Shown here piece by piece: positions 1-7,222 of a stretch of DNA of 20,186 bases. The stretch lies in NCBI GenBank assembly GCA_026389415.1, contig JAPLHX010000270.1, positions 1-20,186 on the forward strand, given 5' to 3'. The notes under the pieces were generated by a model. That model saw nothing but the letters and a program-made list of their open reading frames with translations, ran no database searches and was not told the origin of the DNA. Source of the stretch: Coprothermobacterota bacterium. Its GTDB lineage: Bacteria > Caldisericota > JANLFM01. A program made the translations under genes and the position numbers. Each line of letters starts with the position of its first letter. Position 1 is the first letter of the stretch.

Positions 1-429
1 TTATGCAGCATCACCGCGGACCAGTTGGTCAAAACGCTGTTGATATCTTTTCTCCCCATAAACCAACCGCAGCCCTTGATCGGCCACTTCCTCTATCTGA
101 CCCTGACCTGGAACACGGGAGCAGCCTTCAGCTTTTTGCCACAGGCTGCTTCATTTTTCCTCATTTTCAATTTGCTGGCGATTGCTGTGCCGTTCGCATT
201 GTATAAAACATTGATCCTCCAACGCCCTCTCTTTCAGATTGCTTGCGGATTGATTACAGGCGGAGCCTTTGGCAATGTGCTGGATCGCCTGCAATACGGC
301 AAGGTGATCGATTTCATCGATGTCCGTTTCTGGCCGGTATTCAATCTGGCGGATAGTTGCATTTTTGTCGGGGCCTTCCTTTTTGCCTTGGTCCTGCTTT
401 TTGGGAGTCGCAAACCATCCCCGAGCTAG
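1..429 (+). CDS. lspA: Lipoprotein signal peptidase (signal peptidase II), 5' partial
   Basis: This membrane aspartyl protease cleaves the signal peptide of diacylglyceryl-prolipoproteins. The frame is open to the first base of the window, so the N-terminus lies outside it. The visible part starts just before the family DQxxK motif (DQLVK), followed by the WNTGAAF block. The two catalytic aspartates sit in the usual contexts, GNxLDR (GNVLDR) and FNxAD (FNLADS). Hydrophobic stretches fit the last three membrane helices. A TTG at 25 could be mistaken for the start, but homology continues upstream of it. The TAG stop overlaps the rluD GTG start by one base, so the two genes are probably translationally coupled, as lspA and rluD often are in Bacillota. 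Confidence 0.95.
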   Translation, partial: LCSITADQLVKTLLISFLPINQPQPLIGHFLYLTLTWNTGAAFSFLPQAASFFLIFNLLAIAVPFALYKTLILQRPLFQIACGLITGGAFGNVLDRLQYGKVIDFIDVRFWPVFNLADSCIFVGAFLFALVLLFGSRKPSPS

Positions 430-1337
430 TGCTACTGATCCCCCTGGAAGAAAAAACCCATCGTGCAGATCAGACCCTGGCGCGTGTATCGGGTTACAGC
501 CGGCAGAAGATACAAGCCTGGATGCACGAGAGACGTTGTACGATCCAAGACCGTGTTCTGGCTCCTTCGGATCGCTTGCTAGGGGGGGAAGAAGTGAGAT
601 TGGATTTGCCGGAGGAAATGGAATCAGGACTGACCGCAGAGCAGCATCCTCTAGCTGTCCTTTTTCAGGATGAAGATATTCTGGTCCTGGATAAGCCACG
701 AGGAATGGTTGTGCATCCGGGAGCCGGGCGTAACAGCGGAACGCTGGTGAATTTCCTGGTTGCCATTACCCCGCTTTCCCCCGTCGGCGGACCCCAACGG
801 CCAGGGATCGTGCATCGCCTGGATAAAGATACCAGCGGATTGATGGTGATTGCCAAGACCACCCGGGCTCACCTGTCCCTGCTGGAGCAATTCCGGTCAC
901 GCCAAGTAAAAAAGAATTACCTGGCTTTGGTGGAGGGTCGGGTGGTGGAAGACGAAGGACGAATTGAAGTGCCGCTACAGTTGGATCACGCAGCCAAACG
1001 AGTGATACCGCACCCGGGGGGAAAGGTGGCGATCACGGAATTCCTTGTACTACGTCGTTTCCGGGCTCATTCCCTGTTGGAATGCCAACCCTTGACGGGG
1101 CGGACGCACCAACTGCGCGTGCATTTGGCATATATTGGCCATCCGATCATGGGCGATCCGCTTTACGGCAAAAGCGCCGCCGGGTTCAATCTAGGCCAGC
1201 TTTTACATGCCTATCGTTTGTGTTTTCGCCAGCCGGTCACGGGGGAGCCCTTGGAATTTCAATCCTGTTTGCCCGCAGATTTTTTACACCAGTTAAAGCG
1301 GATGGAGTTTGACATCACTGCCACGGCGACCCAATAA
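429..1337 (+). CDS. rluD: RluD-family 23S rRNA pseudouridine synthase
   Basis: The protein (302 aa) isomerises uridine to pseudouridine in 23S rRNA. An S4 RNA-binding domain covers roughly residues 10-60. The catalytic RluA/RluD domain follows, with the signature HRLDKDTSG at 129-137 (catalytic Asp132) and the later HQLRVHLAYIGHPIMGDPLYG region. I chose the GTG at 429, which overlaps the lspA stop as TAGTG. The longer open frame from TTG 357 runs antiphase through lspA and adds nothing conserved. The exact uridine target cannot be told from sequence; Bacillota relatives are usually called RluD or YlyB. The 3' end carries the -35 and most of the -10 of the remA promoter. Confidence 0.93.
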   Translation: MLLIPLEEKTHRADQTLARVSGYSRQKIQAWMHERRCTIQDRVLAPSDRLLGGEEVRLDLPEEMESGLTAEQHPLAVLFQDEDILVLDKPRGMVVHPGAGRNSGTLVNFLVAITPLSPVGGPQRPGIVHRLDKDTSGLMVIAKTTRAHLSLLEQFRSRQVKKNYLALVEGRVVEDEGRIEVPLQLDHAAKRVIPHPGGKVAITEFLVLRRFRAHSLLECQPLTGRTHQLRVHLAYIGHPIMGDPLYGKSAAGFNLGQLLHAYRLCFRQPVTGEPLEFQSCLPADFLHQLKRMEFDITATATQ

Positions 1338-1338
1338 T
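1309..1338 (+). promoter_or_regulatory. Sigma-70/SigA-type promoter for the remA-gmk-rpoZ-priA-fmt-rlmN operon
   Basis: There is a perfect -35 TTGACA at 1309-1314, an 18-base spacer, and AATAAT (5 of 6 matches to TATAAT) at 1333-1338. It sits in the last codons of rluD. Transcription would begin near 1345, giving a leader of about 28 nt. An AAAGGA ribosome binding site at 1361-1366 precedes the remA start. Confidence 0.7.
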
Positions 1339-1372
1339 CGGAAATGCGAGCACACTCCAGAAAGGAAACGTC

Positions 1373-1639
1373 TTGGAGATTCGGCTGATCAACATAGGGT
1401 ATGGCAATATTGTGGCGGGCAATCGAGTGGTAGCGATCTTGGCTCCCGATTCCGCCCCGATCAAGCGGATTGTAACCGAAGCCCGGACAGCGAAGAAACT
1501 GATCGACGCCACCTACGGGCGTCGTACGCGAGCCGTGATCATAACGGATTCGGATTACGTGATCCTCTCACCTGTACAACCAGAAACGATGGCTGCTCGC
1601 TTCGAAGCCGAGGAAGAAGAAATCCGCTCCTCGCATTGA
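1373..1639 (+). CDS. remA: RemA family regulatory protein (DUF370)
   Basis: The 88-aa protein matches the RemA/DUF370 family across its whole length: IGYGNIV near the N-terminus, SAPIKR, then the very conserved LIDATYGRRTRAVII core, and VQPETMAAR near the end. In Bacillus subtilis RemA is a DNA-binding activator of biofilm matrix and osmoprotection genes. Its targets here are unknown. The start is TTG at 1373, supported by AAAGGA 6 bases upstream and by alignment to the family N-terminus (MEIRLINIG). The stop overlaps the gmk start as TGATG. The remA-gmk-rpoZ order is typical of Bacillota. Confidence 0.93.
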   Translation: MEIRLINIGYGNIVAGNRVVAILAPDSAPIKRIVTEARTAKKLIDATYGRRTRAVIITDSDYVILSPVQPETMAARFEAEEEEIRSSH

Positions 1640-2274
1640 TGCATTTGCAGACACGCCCCCTGATCGTTGTCGTATCGGGACCTTCCGGCGTAGGGAAGGG
1701 AACGGTGGTGCGGAAACTAGTTCAAGCAGACCCCGCTACGCTGCTTTCCGTCTCTGTTACCACCAGAGCTCCGCGCCCGCAGGAGATCGATGGAGTGGAT
1801 TACCACTTCATTTCACCAGACCGTTTTCAGGCGATGCGAAAAGGCCATGAATTGGTGGAGTGGGCGGAGGTCTATCGAGGAGGGGGAACTGCAGGGGAAT
1901 TCTATGGCACTCCTCTGCAGCCGGTCGAGGAAGCGTTGGCCAACGGCAGGGATGTGATCCTCGAGATCGAAGTGCAAGGAGCCAAACAGGTAAAGCAATG
2001 GGCGCAGGACCCCGTTCTGGTTTTCGTCCTACCTCCCTCATGGGAAGAGCTGGAACGGCGGTTGACGCAACGGAATACGGAGGGCCCGCAGAAGGTGCTG
2101 CAAAGACTGGAAACAGCGCAAGTTGAATTCCGTCGCCTTTGGGACTATGATTACTTTCTTGTAAACGATACGATCGAGCAGACCACGGTCGAATTAGAGG
2201 CGATTGTGGAGGCGGAACGGCATCGAGTTCGCCGGATTGTTTCGTGGCCACAAGAAAGGATGAATCATGATTAA
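1639..2274 (+). CDS. gmk: Guanylate kinase
   Basis: The protein (211 aa) converts GMP and ATP to GDP and ADP in the cytoplasm. The P-loop GPSGVGKGT is at residues 14-22. SVTTRAPR and GVDYHF form the GMP-binding region, and ILEIEVQGAKQV is the conserved core strand. The start is the ATG overlapping the remA stop; the open frame reaches back to 1309 but without conservation. One oddity is the loop normally written EVxGNYYGT, which here reads EVYRGGGTAGEFYGT (77-91). It has about six extra residues and a Glu where Asn is usual, with the tyrosine kept. The 3' end overlaps rpoZ by 8 bases. Confidence 0.95.
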   Translation: MHLQTRPLIVVVSGPSGVGKGTVVRKLVQADPATLLSVSVTTRAPRPQEIDGVDYHFISPDRFQAMRKGHELVEWAEVYRGGGTAGEFYGTPLQPVEEALANGRDVILEIEVQGAKQVKQWAQDPVLVFVLPPSWEELERRLTQRNTEGPQKVLQRLETAQVEFRRLWDYDYFLVNDTIEQTTVELEAIVEAERHRVRRIVSWPQERMNHD

Positions 2275-2458
2275 TCCATCGCTAGAAGAGATGTTAAAGG
2301 ATATGTCGAATAACAAATACAAGTTAGTTGTGATTGCTTCCAAATTGGCGCACAGAATAGCAAAGGAAGAGGATTTAAAGATCTCCAAACCCCTTTCAGA
2401 AGCCTTTCGCCAAATTGGGAAGGGAGAAGTGGAAATCGAAGAACGCCTAAGCACGTGA
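2267..2458 (+). CDS. rpoZ: DNA-directed RNA polymerase subunit omega
   Basis: This 63-aa protein is the small omega subunit that aids assembly of RNA polymerase around beta prime. The N-terminal INPSLEEML, the central YKLVVIASKLAHRIA helix and the KPLSEAFRQIGKGEV segment fit the Bacillota RpoZ pattern. The ATG at 2267 is preceded by an AAAGGA-type ribosome binding site inside gmk. The gene overlaps gmk by 8 bases and priA by 4 (GTGA). In Bacillus coaBC usually follows rpoZ; here priA follows directly. Confidence 0.92.
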   Translation: MINPSLEEMLKDMSNNKYKLVVIASKLAHRIAKEEDLKISKPLSEAFRQIGKGEVEIEERLST

Positions 2459-4461
2459 ATTCGTTTCCCTTTCAATACCTAATCGCAGTCGATACCCCTC
2501 TTCCTACCGGAGAGGGATTTTTGTCCTACGGTTCCCAACAACCTCTACAAATTGGAGAAAAGGTGCAAATTCCGATCGGACGGCAGGACCGGATCGTCCA
2601 AGGATATGTACTCGGTCCGAGCTCGTTTACGGAGCAGCTCAAACCGGTTTTGGAAAGAGAAGAAGGAAGTTGGTTTTCCGCGCAACAGGCTGCTTTATTG
2701 CGCTGGGTCTGGCAGAACTGGTTTACTTCGTCTCGCTCGCTATTGCGATGTGTGATTCCGAGTACAGCAAAGCGGTATCGCCAGTGGGTGCGACTACGGG
2801 ATAGCCCCCAAGCCTGGCCGGCACTCCTGGCAGAACAAAAAAAGCAGAAAGGCTACCACGAACTACTTTCCTTCTTGGCCGAACGGGGCGGTGCTGCCGC
2901 ATGGGTTGATGTACCGCAAAAAAGCCTGGTGGGACGTGCACAGAAGGCGGGTTGGTTGGAAGTGACACGGAAGTGGGTGGAAGAGCCAACACCCCGGATG
3001 CAGACAACGGCGGCATTTCTCTGTTGGCAATCCTGGCAGGATCAATTGGCGCTCTTGACCCAGGAATTAAAGAGAATGAAGACCCAGGGGCGGCAATCCC
3101 TGATCCTCATTCCGGAAGCTTCTTTAGCTCCTCCACTGTTGGAAACCCTCGCTCGTACGGTTCCTGTGATGCGTTACACGGGAGAGACCCGAGCCCAGGA
3201 ACGGGAGCGGGTGGTCCAAGCCGCTCAATTGGAAGAGAACTTGGTGGTTCTGGGAACCTGGAGCGGTTTGTTTTTGCCATTTCGAAGCCTGGGATCGATC
3301 CATGTCCTGCACGAAGAGAGCAGCGCCTATACCATCGAAGATCCAATCCAATTGCAGGTGATTTCAGTCGCTCGAAAACTGGCTGAGATTTCCGGGGCGC
3401 GGTTGGGATTGTATTCCCGCTCTCCCTCGTTGGAATCCTATCTGGCGACTAACAGCGGCACTCATTTACTGCACCGCATCGCAGAACCTCCGATCCGACA
3501 TTGGGTAGTGGAGCGATCCGGGCATCTTGCTCGACCGATCCTTTCCGCGATCAACCAGCGCCAGAAAACGAAAGGCCGCAGTCTGATTTTTCTGAATCGC
3601 CGCGGTACTGCCAACACCATCATTTGTACAGATTGTGGCGAGTATTTTCCCTGTCCAACGTGTCAAGTGGCTTTGACGCCACACCGGCAGGCGCTGTTCT
3701 GCCATTATTGTGGCTACCAATCCGAGCTACCGATACTTTGCCCGCGCTGTAACGGTGCTCATTTACAGACACTTGGACTCGGTTTAGAACGTTTGGAAGA
3801 TGAATTACGGCAGCGCTGGCCGCAAGCGTTGGTTTTGCGTCTGGACCGAGAGACGACCGGCGATCGAGAGAGTGTCCAAGCGAAATTGGACGAATTCCGG
3901 CAAAACCGAAAAGCCATTATGATCGCCTCCAGCATCCTTCGCGGGCATGCACTGCCTCGGGTTTCCCTCTTGGTGGTGATCAACTTGGATTTTGCACTGC
4001 GTTTGCCAAGTTACCGTGCCACCGAGCGGGCCTACCAGATGCTGGGAAATCTGGAATCACTGACAGAGGAAGTCTTTCTTCAATTCACCTCCCGCAGCAT
4101 GTCCGAGCGATTGTTGGAGACGGAAGATGAGTTTTACGCTAAGGAATTGGCCATGCGAAAAGAAGGCCGATTTCCTCCGTTCGGGCGCCTGGTTCGAGTG
4201 CTTCTTGTTGGCAAAGAAGAGGAAACCGTTTGGCGTTTGGCGAAGCAACTACGGGAAACCCTGCCTCCCCTGACCGGTGGTACAATCAGCGGGCCGATGG
4301 AAGCGACAAATTACCTGTTGAGGGGGTCTTACCGAGTGGAAATCATCTTGCGGTTTCCGAACGGTCCGATCGCAGATGATCTTCGCTCTGCCCTGGCTAT
4401 CTATCCGCCCAGAGGTTTGCAGCGACTGGATGTGACGATGGAACCGGAGGAACTATTGTGA
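2455..4461 (+). CDS. priA: Primosomal protein N' (PriA) with degenerate helicase motifs
   Basis: PriA normally recognises stalled forks and reloads the replisome with its superfamily 2 helicase. This 668-aa copy (family about 730-800) has the N-terminal DNA-binding domain and all eight zinc cysteines (C391, C394, C400, C403, C416, C419, C429, C432). The LILIPEASLAP strand (217-226) and RFPPFGRLV in the C-terminal domain also remain. The ATPase residues are missing. The stretch before motif Ia, where GVTGSGKTE is expected (about 188-200), has no P-loop. DEEH reads HEES at 286-289. The GTQM of motif V reads ASSI at 491-494, and the GRAGR of motif VI is absent after 530. It is probably a structural or fork-binding PriA without helicase activity. 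The reading frame is intact, so it is not a simple pseudogene. The GTG start overlaps the rpoZ stop. Confidence 0.9.
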   Translation: MNSFPFQYLIAVDTPLPTGEGFLSYGSQQPLQIGEKVQIPIGRQDRIVQGYVLGPSSFTEQLKPVLEREEGSWFSAQQAALLRWVWQNWFTSSRSLLRCVIPSTAKRYRQWVRLRDSPQAWPALLAEQKKQKGYHELLSFLAERGGAAAWVDVPQKSLVGRAQKAGWLEVTRKWVEEPTPRMQTTAAFLCWQSWQDQLALLTQELKRMKTQGRQSLILIPEASLAPPLLETLARTVPVMRYTGETRAQERERVVQAAQLEENLVVLGTWSGLFLPFRSLGSIHVLHEESSAYTIEDPIQLQVISVARKLAEISGARLGLYSRSPSLESYLATNSGTHLLHRIAEPPIRHWVVERSGHLARPILSAINQRQKTKGRSLIFLNRRGTANTIICTDCGEYFPCPTCQVALTPHRQALFCHYCGYQSELPILCPRCNGAHLQTLGLGLERLEDELRQRWPQALVLRLDRETTGDRESVQAKLDEFRQNRKAIMIASSILRGHALPRVSLLVVINLDFALRLPSYRATERAYQMLGNLESLTEEVFLQFTSRSMSERLLETEDEFYAKELAMRKEGRFPPFGRLVRVLLVGKEEETVWRLAKQLRETLPPLTGGTISGPMEATNYLLRGSYRVEIILRFPNGPIADDLRSALAIYPPRGLQRLDVTMEPEELL

Positions 4462-5399
4462 TGCGGACAGTGTTTTTTGGTTCCCCCGCGTTTTCTTTGC
4501 CTGCGTTACAGATGATGGCTGAATCTCCCTACCGCCCGGGAGTGGTGGTGACGCGGCCCGACTCACTGCAAGGACGGGGATTGCGAGCACAAGCCACTCC
4601 CGTCCGGGTGCTGGCACAAAAGTTAGCCATTTCAACTCTGACTCCTGTTTCGCTGGAGGAACCAACATTCTTAGATACACTCCGCAAATTCAACCCGGAT
4701 TTATTTGTGGTGGTGGCTTTTCTGATCTTGCCGGCAACCTTGTTAGCCCTTCCCGGAAAGGGCTCGGTCAATCTTCACCCCTCATTGCTGCCGCAGTACC
4801 GCGGAGCAGCGCCGATCGAGCGAGCTATTTTAGCGGGGGAACGCGCAAGCGGACTCTCCATCTTTCGGCTGGAGGAAAAGGTGGATCAAGGACCGATCCT
4901 GGCTCAAGCAGCGTTTGCGATCGGACCAGAGGAGACAGCGGGAGAATTACGCCAACGGCTAGCTTGCGAAGGCGCCAAGATGTTGCTGTGCCTGCTTCCC
5001 CTCTTGGAGGCTGGCGGGCTACAAGGGATCCCGCAGGAACCCACACTGGCCTCACGCGCGCCAAAGATCCGGGAACAGGATGCAATCATTCTCTGGCCGG
5101 AAAGCGCTCTAACAGTGCACAATCGGATTCGCGCGATGAATCCCAACCCGGGAGCATTCACCTGGATCCCCGGCAAGAGAGGACCGCTCCGGCTCAGCAT
5201 CTGGCGATCTCGTTTGGCTCCTTTTTCCGATCTCGAGGTGGGGGAAGTACGGCTGGAATCGAATCGGTTATCCGTTGGCTGCGGCCAGGGATCCATCTGG
5301 GTAGAGGAGCTTCAGTTGGAAGGCAGAAAACGTTTGGCCATTGGGGAATTCTTACTGGGTTACCGTCTCCAGTACGGTGAGCGATGGGGTTCCTACTAG
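4461..5399 (+). CDS. fmt: Methionyl-tRNA formyltransferase
   Basis: The enzyme formylates initiator Met-tRNA using 10-formyltetrahydrofolate. The 312-aa length fits the family. The N-terminal strand MRTVFFGSP, the NLHPSLLPQYRGAAP motif (catalytic N104 and H106) and the KVDQGPIL segment with D142 are all present. A small C-terminal OB-like domain follows. I chose ATG 4461, which overlaps the priA stop as TGATG. A GTG one codon earlier (4458) is equally open, and GGAGG at 4446-4450 could serve either. Deformylase (def), usual between priA and fmt in Bacillota, is absent here. The gene overlaps rlmN by 16 bases. Confidence 0.95.
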   Translation: MRTVFFGSPAFSLPALQMMAESPYRPGVVVTRPDSLQGRGLRAQATPVRVLAQKLAISTLTPVSLEEPTFLDTLRKFNPDLFVVVAFLILPATLLALPGKGSVNLHPSLLPQYRGAAPIERAILAGERASGLSIFRLEEKVDQGPILAQAAFAIGPEETAGELRQRLACEGAKMLLCLLPLLEAGGLQGIPQEPTLASRAPKIREQDAIILWPESALTVHNRIRAMNPNPGAFTWIPGKRGPLRLSIWRSRLAPFSDLEVGEVRLESNRLSVGCGQGSIWVEELQLEGRKRLAIGEFLLGYRLQYGERWGSY

Positions 5400-6469
5400 A
5401 TCTCAGTTGGGAAGAGCTGCGAGGGTACCTCCAAAGCCAAGGCCAGGCGATCTATCGGGCCGAGCAGCTCTGGGATTGGATTTATCACAAGAAAACCTTC
5501 ACTCTGGAACGAATGGGCAATATCCCCAAAGACCTGCGCATGATTTTGACGCGGGATTTTCCGAACCCTTTGCCGCAACAAAACCAAATTACATTTGATC
5601 CGGACGGCACCGAGAAATTTCTTTGGCAAATGGCCGACGGTGAACTGGTGGAAAGCGTGTTGCTGCATACCAGCACCTCACACGGCCAGTGGACTTCTGC
5701 TTGTCTGTCCACGCAGGCCGGTTGCCCCATTGGTTGTGGCTTTTGTGCCACCGGGCATTCCGGTTTCCGACGCAACCTCAGCTCCGGAGAAATCCTATCC
5801 CAAATTCTGGGGATGGAACAGAAGAGCGGAGAAAGAATTTCGCGGGTGTTGCTGATGGGCATGGGCGAACCATTGTTGAACTGGCCGGCTGTTGAGCGGG
5901 CGATCGAGGTTTTGCAGCACCCAAAGGCCTTGGCTCTTGGCTCCCGCCGTTTAACCATGTCCACGATCGGCCCACCCCCATTGGAGAAATTCGTGCAGTC
6001 GGGAGTTAAATTGGAAGTCTCGCTTTCCCTGCACGCGCCAAACGATGCACTTCGGTCACGCTTAATCCCCCTGCCCGGACTGTTACCGATTGGGAAAACG
6101 ATAGAGCTGCTGCAGTATTATAGCGAGCGTGCCGGGAAGATCGTCACATTTGAATACCTCCTTCTGGGGGGGGTAAACGATCAGCCGAATCACCTGAAGC
6201 AATTGGTAGCCCTTTTTGGAGCCAGATCCTTCCTGATCAATCTCCTACCCTATAATCCTGTGGTTGGTTCCTCCTTCCAGCCTACCAACAAAGAGACGAT
6301 TCGCTGGTTTTCCGAGACCTTGAATGATGCCGGAATCAAGACCATGATTCGCAAACCACGGGGTCGCTTTATCGAGGCAGCTTGCGGCCAATTGCGCAGG
6401 AAGGCTATTCCAGATGATGGGACAGAAAATGCCGATGAGCGTTTGCACTCAGCCGAAAAAAAAGTATAA
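5384..6469 (+). CDS. rlmN: Dual-specificity 23S rRNA/tRNA adenine-C2 methyltransferase RlmN (radical SAM)
   Basis: The 361-aa radical SAM enzyme methylates C2 of A2503 in 23S rRNA and A37 in some tRNAs. The cluster motif CPIGCGFC (C114, C118, C121) is intact. So are C107 in the ACLSTQ strand and C334 in EAACGQL, the cysteines of the ping-pong mechanism. MGMGEPLLNW, SLSLHAPND and INLLPYNP also match the family. The ATG at 5384 lies inside fmt (16-base overlap). The C-terminal tail after GQL is polar and unconserved. Its stop codon lies inside the -10 box of the thiamine promoter. Confidence 0.95.
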   Translation: MGFLLDLSWEELRGYLQSQGQAIYRAEQLWDWIYHKKTFTLERMGNIPKDLRMILTRDFPNPLPQQNQITFDPDGTEKFLWQMADGELVESVLLHTSTSHGQWTSACLSTQAGCPIGCGFCATGHSGFRRNLSSGEILSQILGMEQKSGERISRVLLMGMGEPLLNWPAVERAIEVLQHPKALALGSRRLTMSTIGPPPLEKFVQSGVKLEVSLSLHAPNDALRSRLIPLPGLLPIGKTIELLQYYSERAGKIVTFEYLLLGGVNDQPNHLKQLVALFGARSFLINLLPYNPVVGSSFQPTNKETIRWFSETLNDAGIKTMIRKPRGRFIEAACGQLRRKAIPDDGTENADERLHSAEKKV

Positions 6470-6470
6470 T
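6442..6470 (+). promoter_or_regulatory. SigA-type promoter for the TPP riboswitch-thiT-thiN unit
   Basis: TTTGCA at 6442-6447 is followed by a 17-base spacer and a perfect TATAAT at 6465-6470, which contains the rlmN TAA stop. Predicted transcription starts near 6477, right at the 5' side of the riboswitch P1 stem, so the RNA begins almost directly with the aptamer. Confidence 0.75.
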
Positions 6471-6476
6471 CATCTC

Positions 6477-6563
6477 GGAATGGGGTGCCTTACGGCTGAG
6501 AGGGATTTTTTCCAAGTCCCAACCCATCGAACCTGAACTGGGTAATTCCAGCGTAGGAATTCA
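6477..6563 (+). ncRNA. TPP riboswitch (THI element) aptamer
   Basis: Conserved THI-box blocks appear in order: GGGGTGCC (6482-6489), GGCTGAGAGGG (6495-6505), ACCC (6532-6535), and GAACCTGAACTGG with TAATTCCAGCGTAGG up to 6557. A short P1 can form between GAAT 6478-6481 and ATTC 6559-6562. A variable P3 arm sits between GGGA and TCCC. An intrinsic terminator follows 7 bases later and the thiamine transporter gene comes next. Both fit transcriptional repression when TPP is bound. Confidence 0.95.
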
Positions 6564-6570
6564 ACGACGG

Positions 6571-6593
6571 AACGCCCTTGCAGGGCGTTTTTT
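6571..6593 (+). terminator. Intrinsic terminator forming the TPP riboswitch expression platform
   Basis: A perfect 7-bp stem AACGCCC/GGGCGTT closes a TTGCA loop and runs into a T tract (6588-6593). It lies just after the aptamer and before the thiT ribosome binding site. In the ligand-free state the CGCCC arm might pair, with G-U wobble, to GGGTG of the aptamer core (6483-6487). That antiterminator is inferred and not proven. Confidence 0.85.
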
Positions 6594-6613
6594 CGTTTAA
6601 GGAGGCGATTGGC

Positions 6614-7222
6614 ATGGCAGATATCACCTTGGCGGGATGGGTGACCATCTCTCTGGCCCTCTTCGCGGGATTTTTGCTGCTGCTTACCCAGACCCGGAAG
6701 CTGAGCACGCGGGACTGGGTGGAAATCGGAATCCTGTTGGCTTTAGCTTTCGCATTGAAGTATCTGTCCAATTTGGTCATTCCTAACTTTCGCATCTGGG
6801 CACAAGGGGGGTCGATTACATTGGCTTCCATGGCCCCTCTTTTTTATTTGGGACTCCGCCGCGGCTGGGTCGTCGGTGCATTCGCCGGCATCGTATTTGG
6901 TCTCTTCGATTTTCTGCTTGCGCCTTTCTTTTTCCATCCCGTGCAGTTCCTGCTGGACTACCCGTTGGCATTCGGATTGCTTGGTGGGCTGGCTGGTGCA
7001 TTCCGCAAGCCGTTTTGGCTCGGCATCCTATTGGGAGGACTGGGGCGGTTGTTTTGTCACTTCCTCTCCGGAATGATTTTCTTCTCCAGCTATGCCCCTC
7101 CGGGGTGGAATGTCTGGCTCTATTCCCTCGCTTACAATGCCAGTTATATGCTTCCGGAAATCGTCATCTCCGCCATCGTGATGGCGATCGTTTGGCCACG
7201 ACTGAAATGGACCAACGCGTAA
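6614..7222 (+). CDS. thiT: Thiamine transporter substrate-binding S component (ECF-type)
   Basis: ThiT binds external thiamine in the membrane and works with the shared ECF module (EcfA, EcfA', EcfT; not in this window). The 202-aa protein has about six hydrophobic helices. The family thiamine-site segment WAQGGSITLASMAPL lies near residues 63-77, and a FLLDYPLAFGLLG helix follows. The ATG at 6614 has a strong AAGGAGG site (6599-6605) 8 bases upstream; an earlier in-frame TTG lies within the terminator hairpin. The TPP riboswitch upstream supports the thiamine assignment. The gene overlaps thiN by 16 bases. Confidence 0.93.
   Translation: MADITLAGWVTISLALFAGFLLLLTQTRKLSTRDWVEIGILLALAFALKYLSNLVIPNFRIWAQGGSITLASMAPLFYLGLRRGWVVGAFAGIVFGLFDFLLAPFFFHPVQFLLDYPLAFGLLGGLAGAFRKPFWLGILLGGLGRLFCHFLSGMIFFSSYAPPGWNVWLYSLAYNASYMLPEIVISAIVMAIVWPRLKWTNA

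Noticed and set aside
1309..1638. Upstream extension of gmk through remA
   Set aside because: remA is clearly conserved in another frame; the gmk family starts at ATG 1639.
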